Numbered from the stretch's first letter, positions 34,321 through 45,414 are shown. The stretch is 64,000 nt of DNA from Lactuca virosa (GCA_928212115.1 CAKMRJ010005745.1:216786001-216850000); one strand, 5' to 3'. Program-made: numbers and translations. Notes: generated from the letters alone by a model not told the origin.

Positions 34321-35879
34321 GATATTCAAGATAGTTGATTTAAAGTCCTTAATATAACACCCAATTTGAAATATTAAGGCTAGGACCCAACTAACTATTT
34401 CATAACTTGGAAGAGGGATGCCGTAATCCAAGCTATAAAATATTTGAAGGTAGGTGAATGACGATTCACCAATTTCCACCACGAAAAACGAAATGTATTA
34501 TTAGGTTTTAATTGGATCTGAAACTCCTAGATCTTTTGAGATTCATTGAACTTTCCAATGGCATGTTTCAATCTCGAGTGTGCCCTTCAGGTTTTGTGAC
34601 TGGGATGCCGAGGATCACAAAACAAGGTGTGAAGTAAACATGCAAATTACTTGGTACTCTTAAATGTTTATCACCCAACCGATGTGCCGGTAAACCACAC
34701 ACGCTCCACCGGCCTATGATAAACTTTAAGAAACCCTTTGCCTACCTTGTTAAATCAAGCTAATGTGCCGGTAAACCACACGCGCTCCACTAACCGACTT
34801 AAGCAAAGTGCAAAGTGTAATTTCATGGGTTAGCACCTTATTCACAGTTTCCTAAGTAACTAAGATTGGGAATTAATAAAAGGTTTAGTTACTTAGTATT
34901 TATCATTAATACTTTTAATGAAGGGAGAATTATAGTCTTTGTCCTACCTGTTCGGCTAACGACCCTCCACCAGTCAAGGAAGCGGTGGGTGAGAGTGGAC
35001 ACCCATTAAGCTGTCATTTTATAGGCAACAACCTTATACCCCCCTTATAGACCGGCTTCGTGAATGAGGCCTACTAACGGTAAGACTGACTTGCTCTTAT
35101 ACATATATATATATTTATTAACTTATAATACTATAAAGTATAAGTATTGAATTTTAACTTTTAAAATTCTAAGGGCTTAACTTGGAATTAAAGTATTCAT
35201 GAGAGAAACTTTACAAATTCCAAAACTTGAGGGCAAGTTTTGAAAATATTCAAAACCATTTATTTCCATAACTTATGTGTTTAAAGTAGTTTTTAATTAA
35301 AACTCTTCAAGTTCCATAACTTGAGGACAAGTTATGGAAGACTTTAAACCATTAAAGAATGTAACTCTTCTTCTTTTATAACTTATGGAACTAATTAAGG
35401 TTACACATTTTAATGATTTAATGAAGTGACTCTTGAACCTCCATAACTTGAGGACAAGTTATGGAGTCATAAAATCATTTAATGAGGACAAGACTCTTCA
35501 TTTTGTAACCATTGCCAACTTTTATGAGTTTTAAGAAACTTTAATGTGACTTTTCATGTAACTTGAGGACAAGTTACACAAACACATTTTTAGAATCCAC
35601 TCTTAGATTAAAATGGATCAAAGACACATAATCAATCAACCTTTTCTATTAATCTAAGCAACTCATATGAACAAGATAATTGGAATCAAACTTTTTCATG
35701 TAATTAGCAATACTCTTAAACTAATACAAAACATGAATCTATTGACAATTATCTTTGAAATTGGATTAACATGAACATTACCACATCAAAAATAGGTTTA
35801 TAAGTTCAAAAACAGCTTAGGGTAATGTTCCTAGTCCAATTCCAGCCAAAACAGTCGAAAATCTGCCAACAGGAAGTCA

Positions 35880-35964
35880 AACTCGTCGAGTTCAACATGG
35901 AACTCGTCGAGTTCATGCTCAAAAACATGAACTCGTCGAGTTTTCTTCCTGAACTCGTCGAGTT
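35880..35964. promoter_or_regulatory. Quartet of AACTCG-T-CGAGTT palindromes in element D
   Basis: Four exact copies of the 13-bp palindrome AACTCGTCGAGTT start at 35880, 35901, 35930 and 35952, spaced 21, 29 and 22 bp. They lie in the leader, about 80-165 bp from the LTR on the primer-site side. Perfect conservation of four copies within decayed flanking DNA suggests a binding site or structural element. Confidence 0.75.
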
Positions 35965-36028
35965 TTCTGTTCTGACAGGTTCTAGGCTTCGAAAAATCAA
36001 TTTGCATCAAGTATAAGAGAAAGCAAGC

Positions 36029-36045
36029 GTAGGCTCTGATACCAC
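36029..36045 (-). promoter_or_regulatory. Element D primer binding site
   Basis: Minus strand AGTGGTATCAGAGCCT directly beside the LTR; initiator tRNA-Met type. Confidence 0.9.
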
Positions 36046-36813
36046 TGTTGGGTTTTGAGCATTCTAACACTCCTAAGTGTACATGCAACCCTAAATACCT
36101 TGGATCTATGTTTTCTCTATTATACATGCAAATATGAACTTTCCAAGGTATTCATCCTAACTAGCATAATAACATTGATTCATATGAAATATATCAGTTT
36201 AGAATTACATACCTCTTTGATGTAGAATGTCTTCATGAAGCTTGAGTGCCTAGTGCCCCAAGTGTGACACCTCAAATGGTTCACACAACACCAAATACAC
36301 TTGGAATAACTTGAGAGAACATCCACACTTCATGAAAATCGGCTAGCCCTTATTATCACACATAGTCTAGTGGCCGATTTTGTCAACAATAAGATGCTTA
36401 TATAGCTAGTGACAATTAGGGTAAACCCTAATTGTCATGGCTTTCCATTTCCTTGGATCCATGGGTTCAAACATACCATGGAGCATCCATGGAGCATCTT
36501 ATGGGTTTTAGCCCAACTTGACAATCCATGGAGCATTAGCCCACTATACAAGTATGGGTGATTTACACAATCAACCCATATATTTAATTAGTCTTCTTTT
36601 GATCACTTAATTAATTCTAGATTAATTCTTGATCAATACTAATTAAATAATCTTATTAATATATTATAACTTATAATATATTAACAAACCTTAAGTGTCA
36701 TTTCTCTCATTATAGTCTATCCAAATGCATGATGCCATGCAACCCAAATGGACCATGCCGGGTCGGGTCAGGTCTTACCAATTATAGTTATGGACTTAGA
36801 CATTAATCCAACA
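36046..36813 (-). repeat. Element D 5' LTR
   Basis: 768 bp, TG...CA, beside the primer site, so the 5' LTR on the minus strand. The paired difference-poor copy is at 29109-29875. Confidence 0.92.
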
Positions 36814-36980
36814 GTTAGGGCGTTGTGGTGATGCTTCAGACAAATATGGGTAGGTGTGGAAGGTAGTATGGGCTCGTACTAATGAAAGCACAGGACCCAT
36901 ACGCGTATCAAGGAAGTCACAACCCCTAGGGTTTAGTCGGGAGTTGGTTCCCAGTTCTTATATGGATTATCTGATATCTT
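36814..36980 (+). mobile_element. Gypsy B leader, right part
   Basis: Resumes after the second GTTAG and leads to the gag start. Confidence 0.7.
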
Positions 36981-38251
36981 GTGGTATGTTTCAGAATGGT
37001 GATGACGAGACGCCTTGTGATTGGATCCGGTTCGGGATCAGGATCAAGAGACAGAGGCCAAGAGGGGCCAACAACACTGGAGCCTGTGGTGCAGATGGGT
37101 ACAGAGGAGTTGGATGCCAGGATTCGAGAAATCCTGCATGATGAGGTTGATGCCATGTTCCGGGAACAGCTACCGAAGATGTTTGGGTCTATTAAGACCG
37201 CTATGGTTGAGTACTATGATGAGCGTTACGCAGCCCTTGCAGAGACGGCTGCCGTTGCAGCTGCATCGGCTGTAACAGCGGCAGGAGGAGGTGGAGCCAG
37301 TCAGGGCTTCCAGTACCGGGACTTCAATAACACGAAGCCCGCGGCATTCTATGGTACCCAGGATCCGATTAGAGCTATGAGGTGGTTATCCGACGTGAAG
37401 GGCTGTTTCTTCACGTGTTCATGTCCTACTGACCAGAAGGTCAGATGTGCCCTGAACCTGTTGAGGCTCGGGGCCAAGGACTGGTGGAGATTGACGACAG
37501 GGTCGCACACTGATGATCAGAGCGCTGTTGTTACTTGGGAGCAGTTCAGGGATATGTGCCGCGCTCGATACATTCCTCGGGTTTAGCGGGAACGATTGGC
37601 TCAGGACTTTTTGAGTTTGAGACAGGAGGGAGAGTCGGCGACGGAGATCAGCCGGGTATTCACGGAGAAGGGTGATGTTATGCCCGGAGTTTGCATCGGA
37701 GCAGGCTCATATGACACGTTATCTGAGCATGCTCAAGACTGACATTCATCAGTTTGTTGCCACACAACGATGCGATACTTTACTGGAGTTACAGGAGGCC
37801 GCTAGGCGACGTGAGTTGGAGATTGAGATGCAGATGAGGGAGCAGCGACAGGCCCCGACACAGTCACAGCCGGCGCCAAAGCGGTCTAAGACCGCTGATT
37901 CTAGGGTTGGGATCCAGCAGAGCCGCACTAGTGGAAAGTGCGGCAAAGGTCATTATGGGGTTTGTCGAGCTGGTAGTGGGTGCCACAAGTGTGGCAAGGA
38001 GGGGCATTATGCGAAGGATTGTCATCAGCCCGCCCCAGTTCCGAGTATAAGGTTGTGCTATCACTGTGATCAGGTTGGACACATGAAGGCCAACTGTCCG
38101 TTGCTTGCCACTAAGCCGACACAGACTTCCGCTCCAGCTACCTTGAGGATTACAGATGGGAGGCCAGTTAAGGCAGAGCCTCCGAAGGCTCAGGGGCGTA
38201 CCTTCCAGCTTACAGCGGAGGAGGCCAGAGCAGCACCAGATATGGTTGCTG
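36981..38251 (+). pseudogene. Gypsy B Gag, with stop and frameshift
   Basis: The first part (36981-37586) has a glycine/serine/arginine-rich start, a DEVDAMFREQLPKMF helix, an alanine-rich linker and a capsid-like region (FYGTQDPIRAMRWL, LLRLGAKDWW). A TAG at 37587 replaces what is normally a sense codon (V-stop-RERLAQDFLSLRQ continues). A frameshift near 37670 moves the rest to the frame opened at 37672 (EFASEQAHMTRYLSML, DTLLELQEAARRRELE, zinc knuckles CHKCGKEGHYAKDC and CYHCDQVGHMKANC). The start could also be the ATG at 36996. The coding part ends at GCTG before an intron (38252-38320). Confidence 0.88.
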
Positions 38252-38320
38252 GTATGTTTCTATTTTCTCTATCTCATTTATTATATCTGGTTTATGCTTA
38301 TCTGTTGTACCTGTGATTAG
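38252..38320 (+). other. 69-nt GT-AG intron between Gag and protease of gypsy B
   Basis: GTATGTTTC at the left and CTGTGATTAG at the right bound an AT/T-rich 69-nt stretch in otherwise GC-rich coding DNA. Splicing joins MVAG to TFLVNSLPALVLFDSGA, matching gypsy C, where VVSG is followed directly by TFLLDN...LFDSGA with nothing between. Unspliced, the frame meets TGA at 38314-38316, giving a Gag that ends after 21 intron-coded residues. The intron thus separates Gag-only from Gag-Pol expression. Confidence 0.75.
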
Positions 38321-38735
38321 GTACGTTTTTAGTGAACTCCTTGCCTGCTTTGGTTTTATTTGACTCGGGGGCGAGCCGATCTTTCGTATCTCAGACCTTT
38401 AGTAGGGAGTTTAGTGTGACAGTGAGCGAGCTAGAGTGTCCGTTGCGAGTCTCTATCGCTAACGAACACGGAGTTTCTGCTTCCTCGGTCTATCGAGGGT
38501 GCGAGTTGGAGATCTTCGGAGTGTTCTTTCCGATAGATTTGATACTGATTCCCATGGGGGAAGTGTGCGTGATCGTAGGGATGGATTGACTTAGCCGTTT
38601 TGGTGCCATGATAGATTGTGAGGGCCAGAGAGTGGTAGTTCAAACCCCAAGTGGGGGAGAACTGATTGTTTATGGCGAGGACACTATAATGGGATCAGAG
38701 TTTTCGGCTGCCAGGGCTCGGTAGTACATTCAGCA
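38321..38735 (+). pseudogene. Gypsy B aspartic protease region
   Basis: Contains LVLFDSGASRSFVS (active site DSG), REFSVTVSELECPL and VIVGMD. The next codon is TGA where relatives have TGG (MDWL), then LSRFGAMIDCEGQRVV continues in frame. After GCAGYLEY the DNA jumps to the middle of RT, so the protease-RT linker and the first RT half (about 0.6 kb) are deleted. Confidence 0.85.
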
Positions 38736-39199
38736 CGGGTGTGCGGGTTATTTAGAATATGTGGGCTCACCAACACGACAGCAGTATTTAGGGACCTGAT
38801 GAATCGGGTCTGCAGACCGATGCTTGATCGCTCGGTCATAGTGTTTATCGACGATATCTTGGGGTGTATTCCAAGACCCGAGATCAACATGAGGAGCATC
38901 TGCGGGAGTTATTGGGAGTTATGAGGCGAGAACGGCTTTATGCCAAGTTCTCGAAGTGCGAGTTTTGGTTATGGGAGGTCCAGTTCCTCGGGCACCTCGT
39001 TAACCAGGATGGGATTTTGGTCAACCCGGCCAAAATCGAGGTAGTCATGCAGTGGGAGGTTCCGAGATCTCCCTCAGATATCATGAGTTTTCTGGGATTG
39101 GCAGGGTACTATCGGAGATTCATAAAAGGATTTCTCCAAGATTGCAGTACCCCTCACTCATCTGACGAGGAAGGGGGTGGATTTCCGGTGGGGCCCTGA
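38736..39199 (+). pseudogene. Gypsy B reverse transcriptase, 5'-truncated
   Basis: Begins at GLTNTTAVFRDLMNRVCRPM, with the catalytic box VFIDDIL, then changes frame and continues as KTRDQHEEHLRELLGVM, LYAKFSKCEFWL, VQFLGHLVNQDGI and FLGLAGYYRRFIKGF, the palm, thumb and connection. The first 120 or so residues, including the first catalytic aspartate region, are missing. Another frame change after YYRRFIKGF leads to the RNase H frame. Confidence 0.88.
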
Positions 39200-39660
39200 G
39201 CAGCAGAGGGCGTTTGAGACCCTTCGTCAGCGTTTGTTTGAGGCTCCAGTTTTGACACTCCTGCAGGGAGTTGAGGATTTTGTGGTATTCTGTGATGCAT
39301 CCATCACAGGTTTAGGGGCGGTCCTCATGCAGAGAGGACGAGTGATAGCCTACGCATCGCGGCAGCTAAAGTCGCATGAGACGAGATACCCTACGCATGA
39401 TTTAGAGCTGGGAGCGGTGGTGGTCGCTCTCAAGATATGGAGACATTACCTGTATGGGGTCGTTGTACCATATACACGGATCACAAGAGCTTGAGACATA
39501 TCATCGATCAGCGGAACCGGAACATGAGGCAGCGCAGGTGGCTGGATGTAGTCAAGGACTACGATTGCGAGATCCTTTACCACCCCGGTAAAGCGAATGT
39601 GGTTGTGGATTCCTTGAGCCGCAAGTCAGCTGGGTCTTCCACCCCAGCGAGATGTATGAG
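39177..39660 (+). pseudogene. Gypsy B RNase H
   Basis: WGPEQQRAFETLRQRL and VLTL lead to FVVFCDASITGLGAVLMQ (first catalytic aspartate), YASRQLKSHETRYPTHDLEL (second acidic site) and, after a frameshift near 39470, YTDHKSLRHI, RWLDVVKDYDCEILYHPGKA and VVDSLSRK. The frame break and the upstream damage make it non-functional. Confidence 0.88.
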
Positions 39661-41127
39661 GATAGCGGTGGATTCTCCGCTTGTGAGTCTGACCAGAGAT
39701 GCTCAGGCCGAGGGCATGCGGCCAGAGAACTGGAAGATGGAGAGGATCAGGGGTGAGAACACCCGGTTTGTGCAGGATAGTCGGGGATTATTAACCTGAT
39801 GCGGTCAGGTATGGGTTCCGATGTCTGGTGGGGTCAGACAGACAGTCATGGAGGAGGCTCATAAGTCTCATTTCTATATTCACCCGGGGCCACCAAGATG
39901 TATCGGGATTTGAGTTTGAGCTACTGGTGGCCGTGCATGAAGCGAGAAATCGCTTGGTACGTCGAGAGGTGCTTGACCTGTAGGATGGTCAAGGCCGAGC
40001 ATCAGAGGCCGCATGGCAAGCTGCAGCCCCTGGAGATCCCCATGTGGAAATGGGAACAAACCACGATGGATTTTACCAAGTTGCCGAAAACGGAGAAGGG
40101 GTTTGATGTTATATGGGTCATCGTGGATCGATTGACCAAGAGTGCCCATTTCTTGGCCATACGGGAGAGTTCATTGGCCGAGAAGTTGGCCGACGTGTAA
40201 GTCCGCGAGATCGTGGCTCGCCATGGGGTTCCGGTCTCCATCGTCTCCGACCGGGATGTTAGGTTTACCTTCTGTTTCTGGCAGAAGTTCCACGAGGAAA
40301 TGGGTATGCGGCTACAATTTAGTACAACATTCCATCCGCAGACCGACGGTCAGAGTGAGCGGACCATACAGACCCTCGAGGACATGTTGAGGGCTTGTGT
40401 TATTGACTTCGGTAGGAGCTGGGATTCCCACCTACCCCTTGCACAGTTCGCCTACAACAACAACTACCATTTCGGCATTGGCGCTCCGTCTTTCGAGCTG
40501 TTATACGGGCGGAGATGTCGCACCTCGGTTTGTTGGGGAGAGGCTGGCCACAGAGTGATGGGACGAACAGAGGTAGTTTTGCAAACTACCAAGAAGATTC
40601 AGAAGATTAGACAGCGACTACAGACTGCTCAAAGTCGGCAGAAGAGTTACGCCGACAGACGTCGATCTGAGTTGGAGTTTCAGGTAGGTGACATGGTGCT
40701 ACTAAAGGTTTCTCCCTGGAAGGGTGTGATTCGCTTCTGGAAGAGGGGAAAGTTGGATCCCCGATACATTGGACCATTTCGGGTTATCGCCAGGGTTGGC
40801 AAGGTTTCATACAGATTGGATCTTCCGAAGGAACTCCGTCGGATACACAGCACTTTCCTCGTTTCGCAATTGCGGAAGTGCATCATGGATCAGGAGGCAG
40901 TAGTATCGTTGGATGATATTCAGGTTGACGAACGCCTGAATTATGTGGAAAGGCCCATGGCCATTCTGGAGAGGATGATGAAGGTTCTACGGAACAAGGA
41001 GATACATTTGGTAAAGGTACAGTGGAAGCATCGGAGAGGATCCGAGTGGACTTGGGAGCCAGAGTCCGAGATGCGGGAGCATTACCCAGATCTATTTGTT
41101 GCAACAGACTTCGGGGATGAAGTCTAA
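39661..41127 (+). pseudogene. Gypsy B integrase with chromodomain-like tail
   Basis: The HHCC zinc-binding end is at about 39850-39985 (EEAHKSHFYIHPG, frameshift, then CLTCRMVK). The catalytic core has TTMDFTKLPKTEKGFDVIWV, VSDRDVRF and PQTDGQSERT, which supply the D, D and E residues. A TAA at 40198-40200 interrupts it (DV-stop-VREIVARHGVP). The frame 40213-41127 then runs open for 304 codons: the core, the GPFRVIARVGKVSYRLDLP integrase C-terminal module, and a tail RPMAILERMMK...VKVQWKHRRGSEWTWEPE typical of the chromodomain in Tekay/Del chromoviruses. Such a tail is thought to steer insertion to particular chromatin. Confidence 0.88.
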
Positions 41128-41128
41128 G

Positions 41129-41144
41129 TCAAGTGGGGGAGAAT
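41129..41144 (+). promoter_or_regulatory. Gypsy B polypurine tract
   Basis: AAGTGGGGGAGAAT abuts the 3' LTR start TGTAACATCCC, as expected for the plus-strand primer. Confidence 0.9.
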
Positions 41145-43125
41145 TGTAACATCCCGAACATCACCGGTATATTTCGAATCCCTTCTCTTTATTTAATTGC
41201 CATTGTAGTCCCTGGAGTTAGTTGAGTTGGGCCATGAGGAGTATAAGTACTAAAGTTGCAACTTTAAGTCAGGAAGGAGTACGCTGAGTGTACATAAGGG
41301 TACGTTGAGCGTACTAGGCGCGCCCTAGTACGCTGGGCGTACACTCATGTACGTTGGGCGTACTCATGTCTGGAGGAAACCATAATATTTAGGGTTTGGG
41401 GGCTATATAAACACCCTTATGGATCATTTTCCTTGATTATCCTCAGCCTCCACTACCTACATTCGTCCTCCCCAAAACCCTAGCTCTTCTTTGTGGGTGT
41501 AAGCTTATTTGGTGTGTTTTAGAGTGTTTCAAGAGGAAGGCATTACATCCAAGTGTTGGAGAAGAAGATCTAGTTCATAGATCTGAAGTTAGTTTGTGCT
41601 CAAAAAGCTCCTAAAGGTATAAAGTTCCAAACTTTATGCTTATATGCTTAGATCTCATCCTTTTACTTTATTAGAAGCATTTCTTGTCCCAAAAGCCATA
41701 AATTGGTGCATGTTGTGTTGTGGAAGAAAAGAGTTGTCCTTTCAGGCTCTTGAAGGGACCTTGAGTGATAAAAATAAGGTCCCATAGGTTGTAGGTGTCC
41801 CATGCAAGAGAAATAAGGTCTTAATGGATTAAGACCAAGCATTAAGGACTCTATGGACGTCCAAAGTGATAAAGTTTGTGACTTTATGGACCCTGGGCAT
41901 GTTAGGCCTCTGGATTTGAGATTGGGACTTAAGTGCTTAAGCCATTAAGCACTTAATAAGGTTTTGGCCAGTTATGGAGTACGCCCAGCGTACTGGGTCA
42001 ACCACCCCGATGGTGGTCAACATTTGGTCGCGTACGCCCCGTATACCAGAGGAGTACGCCCCGCGTACGTCCTCTGTTGGGCCATTGGCAATTGGGCTTC
42101 GAGTATTGGGTTGCTTATGGACTAAAGGGACTTGGGACTTTGCTGGACTTAGTAAATAAGATGTTATGGGCCAGTTAGTGGTAGTGGATCATGGGTTTAG
42201 GCTCAATAAGGAGATTGGGCCAATTTAGTAAATTGGGCCAATAGTGGACTTATGTATATGGACTTCCAAGTTGAGGGCTTGGTGTGGGACTTTGGCCAAC
42301 AAAAGAGAATGGACTTAATGAGTTATGAGGACACTTAGTCAAGGAAGTAATGCTGGGTATTAACCTAATATTTATTATTATGTGACAGTTCGGGATTCCC
42401 GGTGAGACAGCAGTCAGAGAATTACAGTATTTCAGCACTATTTGCGAGGTGAGTTACCTCACTATACTAAGGGGTCTAAGGCACCAAGGCCGGGCCATTG
42501 GATATGGTATCCTAGCAGTGTTAGAATGTTGAGTATGAGTTAGTGTTGCATGCTAGTGGTTATGCCAATTAGGTAGATCTGTAGGACTACCTGTGTTGTT
42601 ATATGATTATCTGCATGCTCAATAGTTATGTTATATGTTGATATGTTATGTGGGATGGGTTGAGGATGTACTACTTCGTGCGGTGACCAACAAACCCTGG
42701 GAGCGTTCCATATACGAGCTGTGGGCCCGGTAGGCAATCCAGACTCGTACTGTGGGCTCGGTGGCAATCCAGATGTGAGCTGTGGGCCCGGTAGGCAATC
42801 CAGACTCACACAGTGGGCCCCAGGGGTAATCCAGTCTGTAAATCTGTGGATCCAGTACATGCTATTATTTGTATATGTATTATGTGCAGTGTATCGGTAT
42901 TTTGGGTAACTCACTAAGCCTCGGGCTTACAGTTTCAGTTTATTGTTTCAGGTACATCAGGGGATCGCGGCAAAGCGAAGGCGTGGTCGTACAGCTCCTC
43001 ATATTTATGTTTATGTTTCTGGGATACTCTGATATTATACCTTTTGAAAACAAGTTTTGTAATAACTAATGGTGTTTGGATTGTTTAAAAAGTTTTAAAT
43101 TGGCTTAAATTTTATGGGTGTTATA
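41145..43125 (+). mobile_element. Gypsy B 3' LTR, complete
   Basis: About 1.98 kb, TGTAACATCCCG...GGGTGTTATA (last CA mutated to TA). In order it carries the upstream palindrome quartet (41279, 41300, 41328, 41349), TATA CTATATAAAC (41403), downstream palindromes (41979, 42032, 42054), inverted GAGGTGAGTTACCTC, a tandem repeat with GGCAATCCAGACTC (42717-42850), and the AACTCACTAAGC...GCTTA module (42907-42930). The 5' LTR lacks one upstream palindrome and this LTR lacks one downstream. Confidence 0.92.
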
Positions 43126-45100
43126 GGTTCCGATGAATATTCTGTCGCCGCTTTTCCGTTCGACTGCCTCACGTCATCACATGGGTGGTCGAGATTGGTG
43201 CATTGTTAGCGATGGATATGCATATCATGGTGTTTTTGTTCATTGTGTAGGTGTATCTCGGCCTAGAAATCAAGAAAAGGCATCACCACCGCCGTGAGGC
43301 GGCGGTTTCCACCTCCTGCCACCATGTACCACCGTGTGTGGGTGTATTTTAGTGAGTGTGTGTGTGTACATTTTGTATTTTCATTGTAACATTGTAACTG
43401 GAGCTAGAATAATAAAAATAAACTCAAAACCACCACCGTCAGGTGAGGCTGCCGCCACCAGCCGCCGTGTTGGGTGGCGGTGTGCTTGTTGTGTTTTGAT
43501 TCGTTGGGATGCTTGCACAAATGGACTAAAACCCTAATGGGCCCAATAAAACCCTAATGGGCCTAATAAACCCTAATTGATCTAAGGACTTGGTTTTGGT
43601 CCTATTGGGCTATTAATGGGTTTGAAACCCTAATTAGGGTTTAGAAAACCCTAATTCTGGATATATGGGCCTTGGACTTATCGGGACCCACATTTGGGCC
43701 ATTGGAATGGAATTGTGAATTACACCCAATCACACCATATGATTTATCTAGTAGAGTGATGGACTTAACGGATTAAGTCCTTAATGGGTTAAGTGAGAAA
43801 CACTTAACCCTAATTGTCATTTTATGTGAAACCCTAATTTCACTTGGGCTTTGTGTTGGGCCTTTCTATTGGGCTTTGGTGATTGGGCTAATAATGGGCC
43901 ATCCAAGAATAATCAAATAGACTAGAATATTTAGATGGGCTTTAGGGTAAGGCCCATATGAAGGTGTGGGCCCAATTTGGAAACTTGGGCCATAGATGGG
44001 CAATAGTTTGGGCCTTAATGATTAGATGATATTGGGCCATTAGAATGTCAAATATTGGACTGGAATAATGGTTGGACCTTAGGGTAAGACCATGTAAAGG
44101 TTTGGGCCTAATTTGGAAAATTGGGCCATATATTGGGCTTTGACTCATTGTGACTTTTGGGCCTTTGGATTGGGCCTTAGGCTTGAATCAAGCTAAGATA
44201 GGGGTAAAGCAGTCTTTTTCCCCCAAGCATGGACTTATGGGTATTTGTTGGAACCCATATATTAATTGGGTATTGTTTTGATGTTGACAATTCGTGAATC
44301 TGTCATCCAACAGTCTGGGTTTTCGTCTGCAGGAATTCAGCTGTGTGAGGTGAGTTACCTTCCAGTAGAGGTGGGTCTAAAGAACCAATGCCGGCCCACA
44401 GTTGGTGATTATGTATGAGATGATTGTCTTTGTGATAATTGTCTGGTTTGCCACTATCTGATATGCTTTATGTGCTAGGATGCTTTGTTACATGTGTTCG
44501 TAGTAGTAGGGGTGAAATAGTCCCCGGATACCGGTTGAAAGATACCGAAGGGGTAGTCAGTACCCATGCATGCCTAGCAGCATGTTTATGTTATGTTATT
44601 ATGTGGTAGTGGTAGGGGTGAAATAGTCTCCAGCAGTCGGTTGAGATAAACCGATGGGTAAGTTAAGCACCCCAGAATGGCTTGACATGGGTAAGTCAAG
44701 CACACTAGAATGGCTTGACTTGGGTAAGTCAAGCACCCCAGAATGGCTTGACATGGGTAGGTCAGGCACCCCAAAATCGTTTGGCAGTATGTCATTGTAT
44801 GGTGTGTGGTATGATGGGGGGGGGGGGAACTCACTAAGCTTCGTGCTTACGGTTTACAGTTTTGGTTTCAGGTACTCGTTTTCAAAGGAAAGGATTCGGC
44901 TTGATCGCAGCGCATCACACCATGTTTTCCGCACATGAGATCTTTGGGATTACACTCTGATATTGTTTTATGATAACATGCTTTGATTATTCACACTTTG
45001 GTTTCGACATGGGATGTTTTTATAGATGTTTTTATACTGTTGGTTTTATAATATCCTAATTAAAAATAAAATTTTTGGTCTTAAATTTTGGGATGTTACA
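43126..45100 (+). mobile_element. Gypsy A, remainder of its 5' LTR
   Basis: Continues LTR A after gypsy B. It contains a block rich in AAACCCTAATGGGCC phrases (43525-43660), GGGCC-rich text, GTGAGGTGAGTTACC, a 33-bp tandem repeat (44640-44775), a G-run (44817-44827), the AACTCACTAAGCTTCGTGCTTA module (44828-44849) and the LTR end GGATGTTACA. Confidence 0.75.
44640..44775 (+). repeat. 33-bp minisatellite in LTR A, 4 units
   Basis: Unit GGGTAAGTCAAGCACCCCAG plus AATGGCTTGACAT, four copies with a few substitutions. Open in one frame (repeated WLDMGKSSTPE), but that is a by-product of the 33-bp period. Confidence 0.9.
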
Positions 45101-45414
45101 AGTTGGTATCAGAGCCTTGGTTTGAGGGATTCGGGCACACTCTCGGGTGTGTCTGAACTCAAACTAAAGGACTTGGTATGAAAATTTTCACTTTCGGGCA
45201 CACTCTCGGGTGCTTTTAATATCTTGATAACAACTGTTCTTAGTTAAGTGTTTGCTTAGTTTTGAGTTAATCTGAAATTGCAAAATCAGATAAAAACCAT
45301 CACTTTCATTATTTTCTTTTAGATTAATTTTTAGTAATTCTTCTAATAAATTGAATTATGTTTCCTATGTTCGATACCCAACTTACTTTTCTATACTATA
45401 AACAGACTAGGTAT
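45101..45414 (+). mobile_element. Gypsy A primer site and leader
   Basis: AGTTGGTATCAGAGCCTTGG directly follows the LTR (initiator tRNA-Met type primer site). The leader contains TTCGGGCACACTCTCGGGTG twice (45131 and 45194). It is interrupted at GGTAT by the solo LTR and resumes for a short distance at 48099. Confidence 0.85.

Larger units (their letters stand above)
29104..36818 (-). mobile_element. Element D: non-autonomous LTR retrotransposon (LARD-like)
   Basis: LTRs at 29109-29875 and 36046-36813 (767 and 768 bp, nearly identical; TGTTGG...CCAACA ends) are flanked by a perfect 5-bp duplication GTTAG (29104-29108 and 36814-36818). Orientation is minus: the primer site AGTGGTATCAGAGCCT lies next to the right LTR (36029-36044), and the polypurine CCAAGTGGGAGAC next to the left LTR (29876-29888). 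The 6.2-kb interior has no protease, integrase, RT or RNase H, only a decayed copia-type gag (about 33690-34320). It fits the large retrotransposon derivative class, probably mobilised by a copia partner. LTR near-identity and intact target duplications point to a fairly recent insertion. Confidence 0.92.

Noticed and set aside
38739..38760. Possible second intron joining protease to RT in gypsy B
   Set aside because: The jump removes about 0.6 kb of conserved RT coding sequence and has no GT-AG borders, so it is a deletion.
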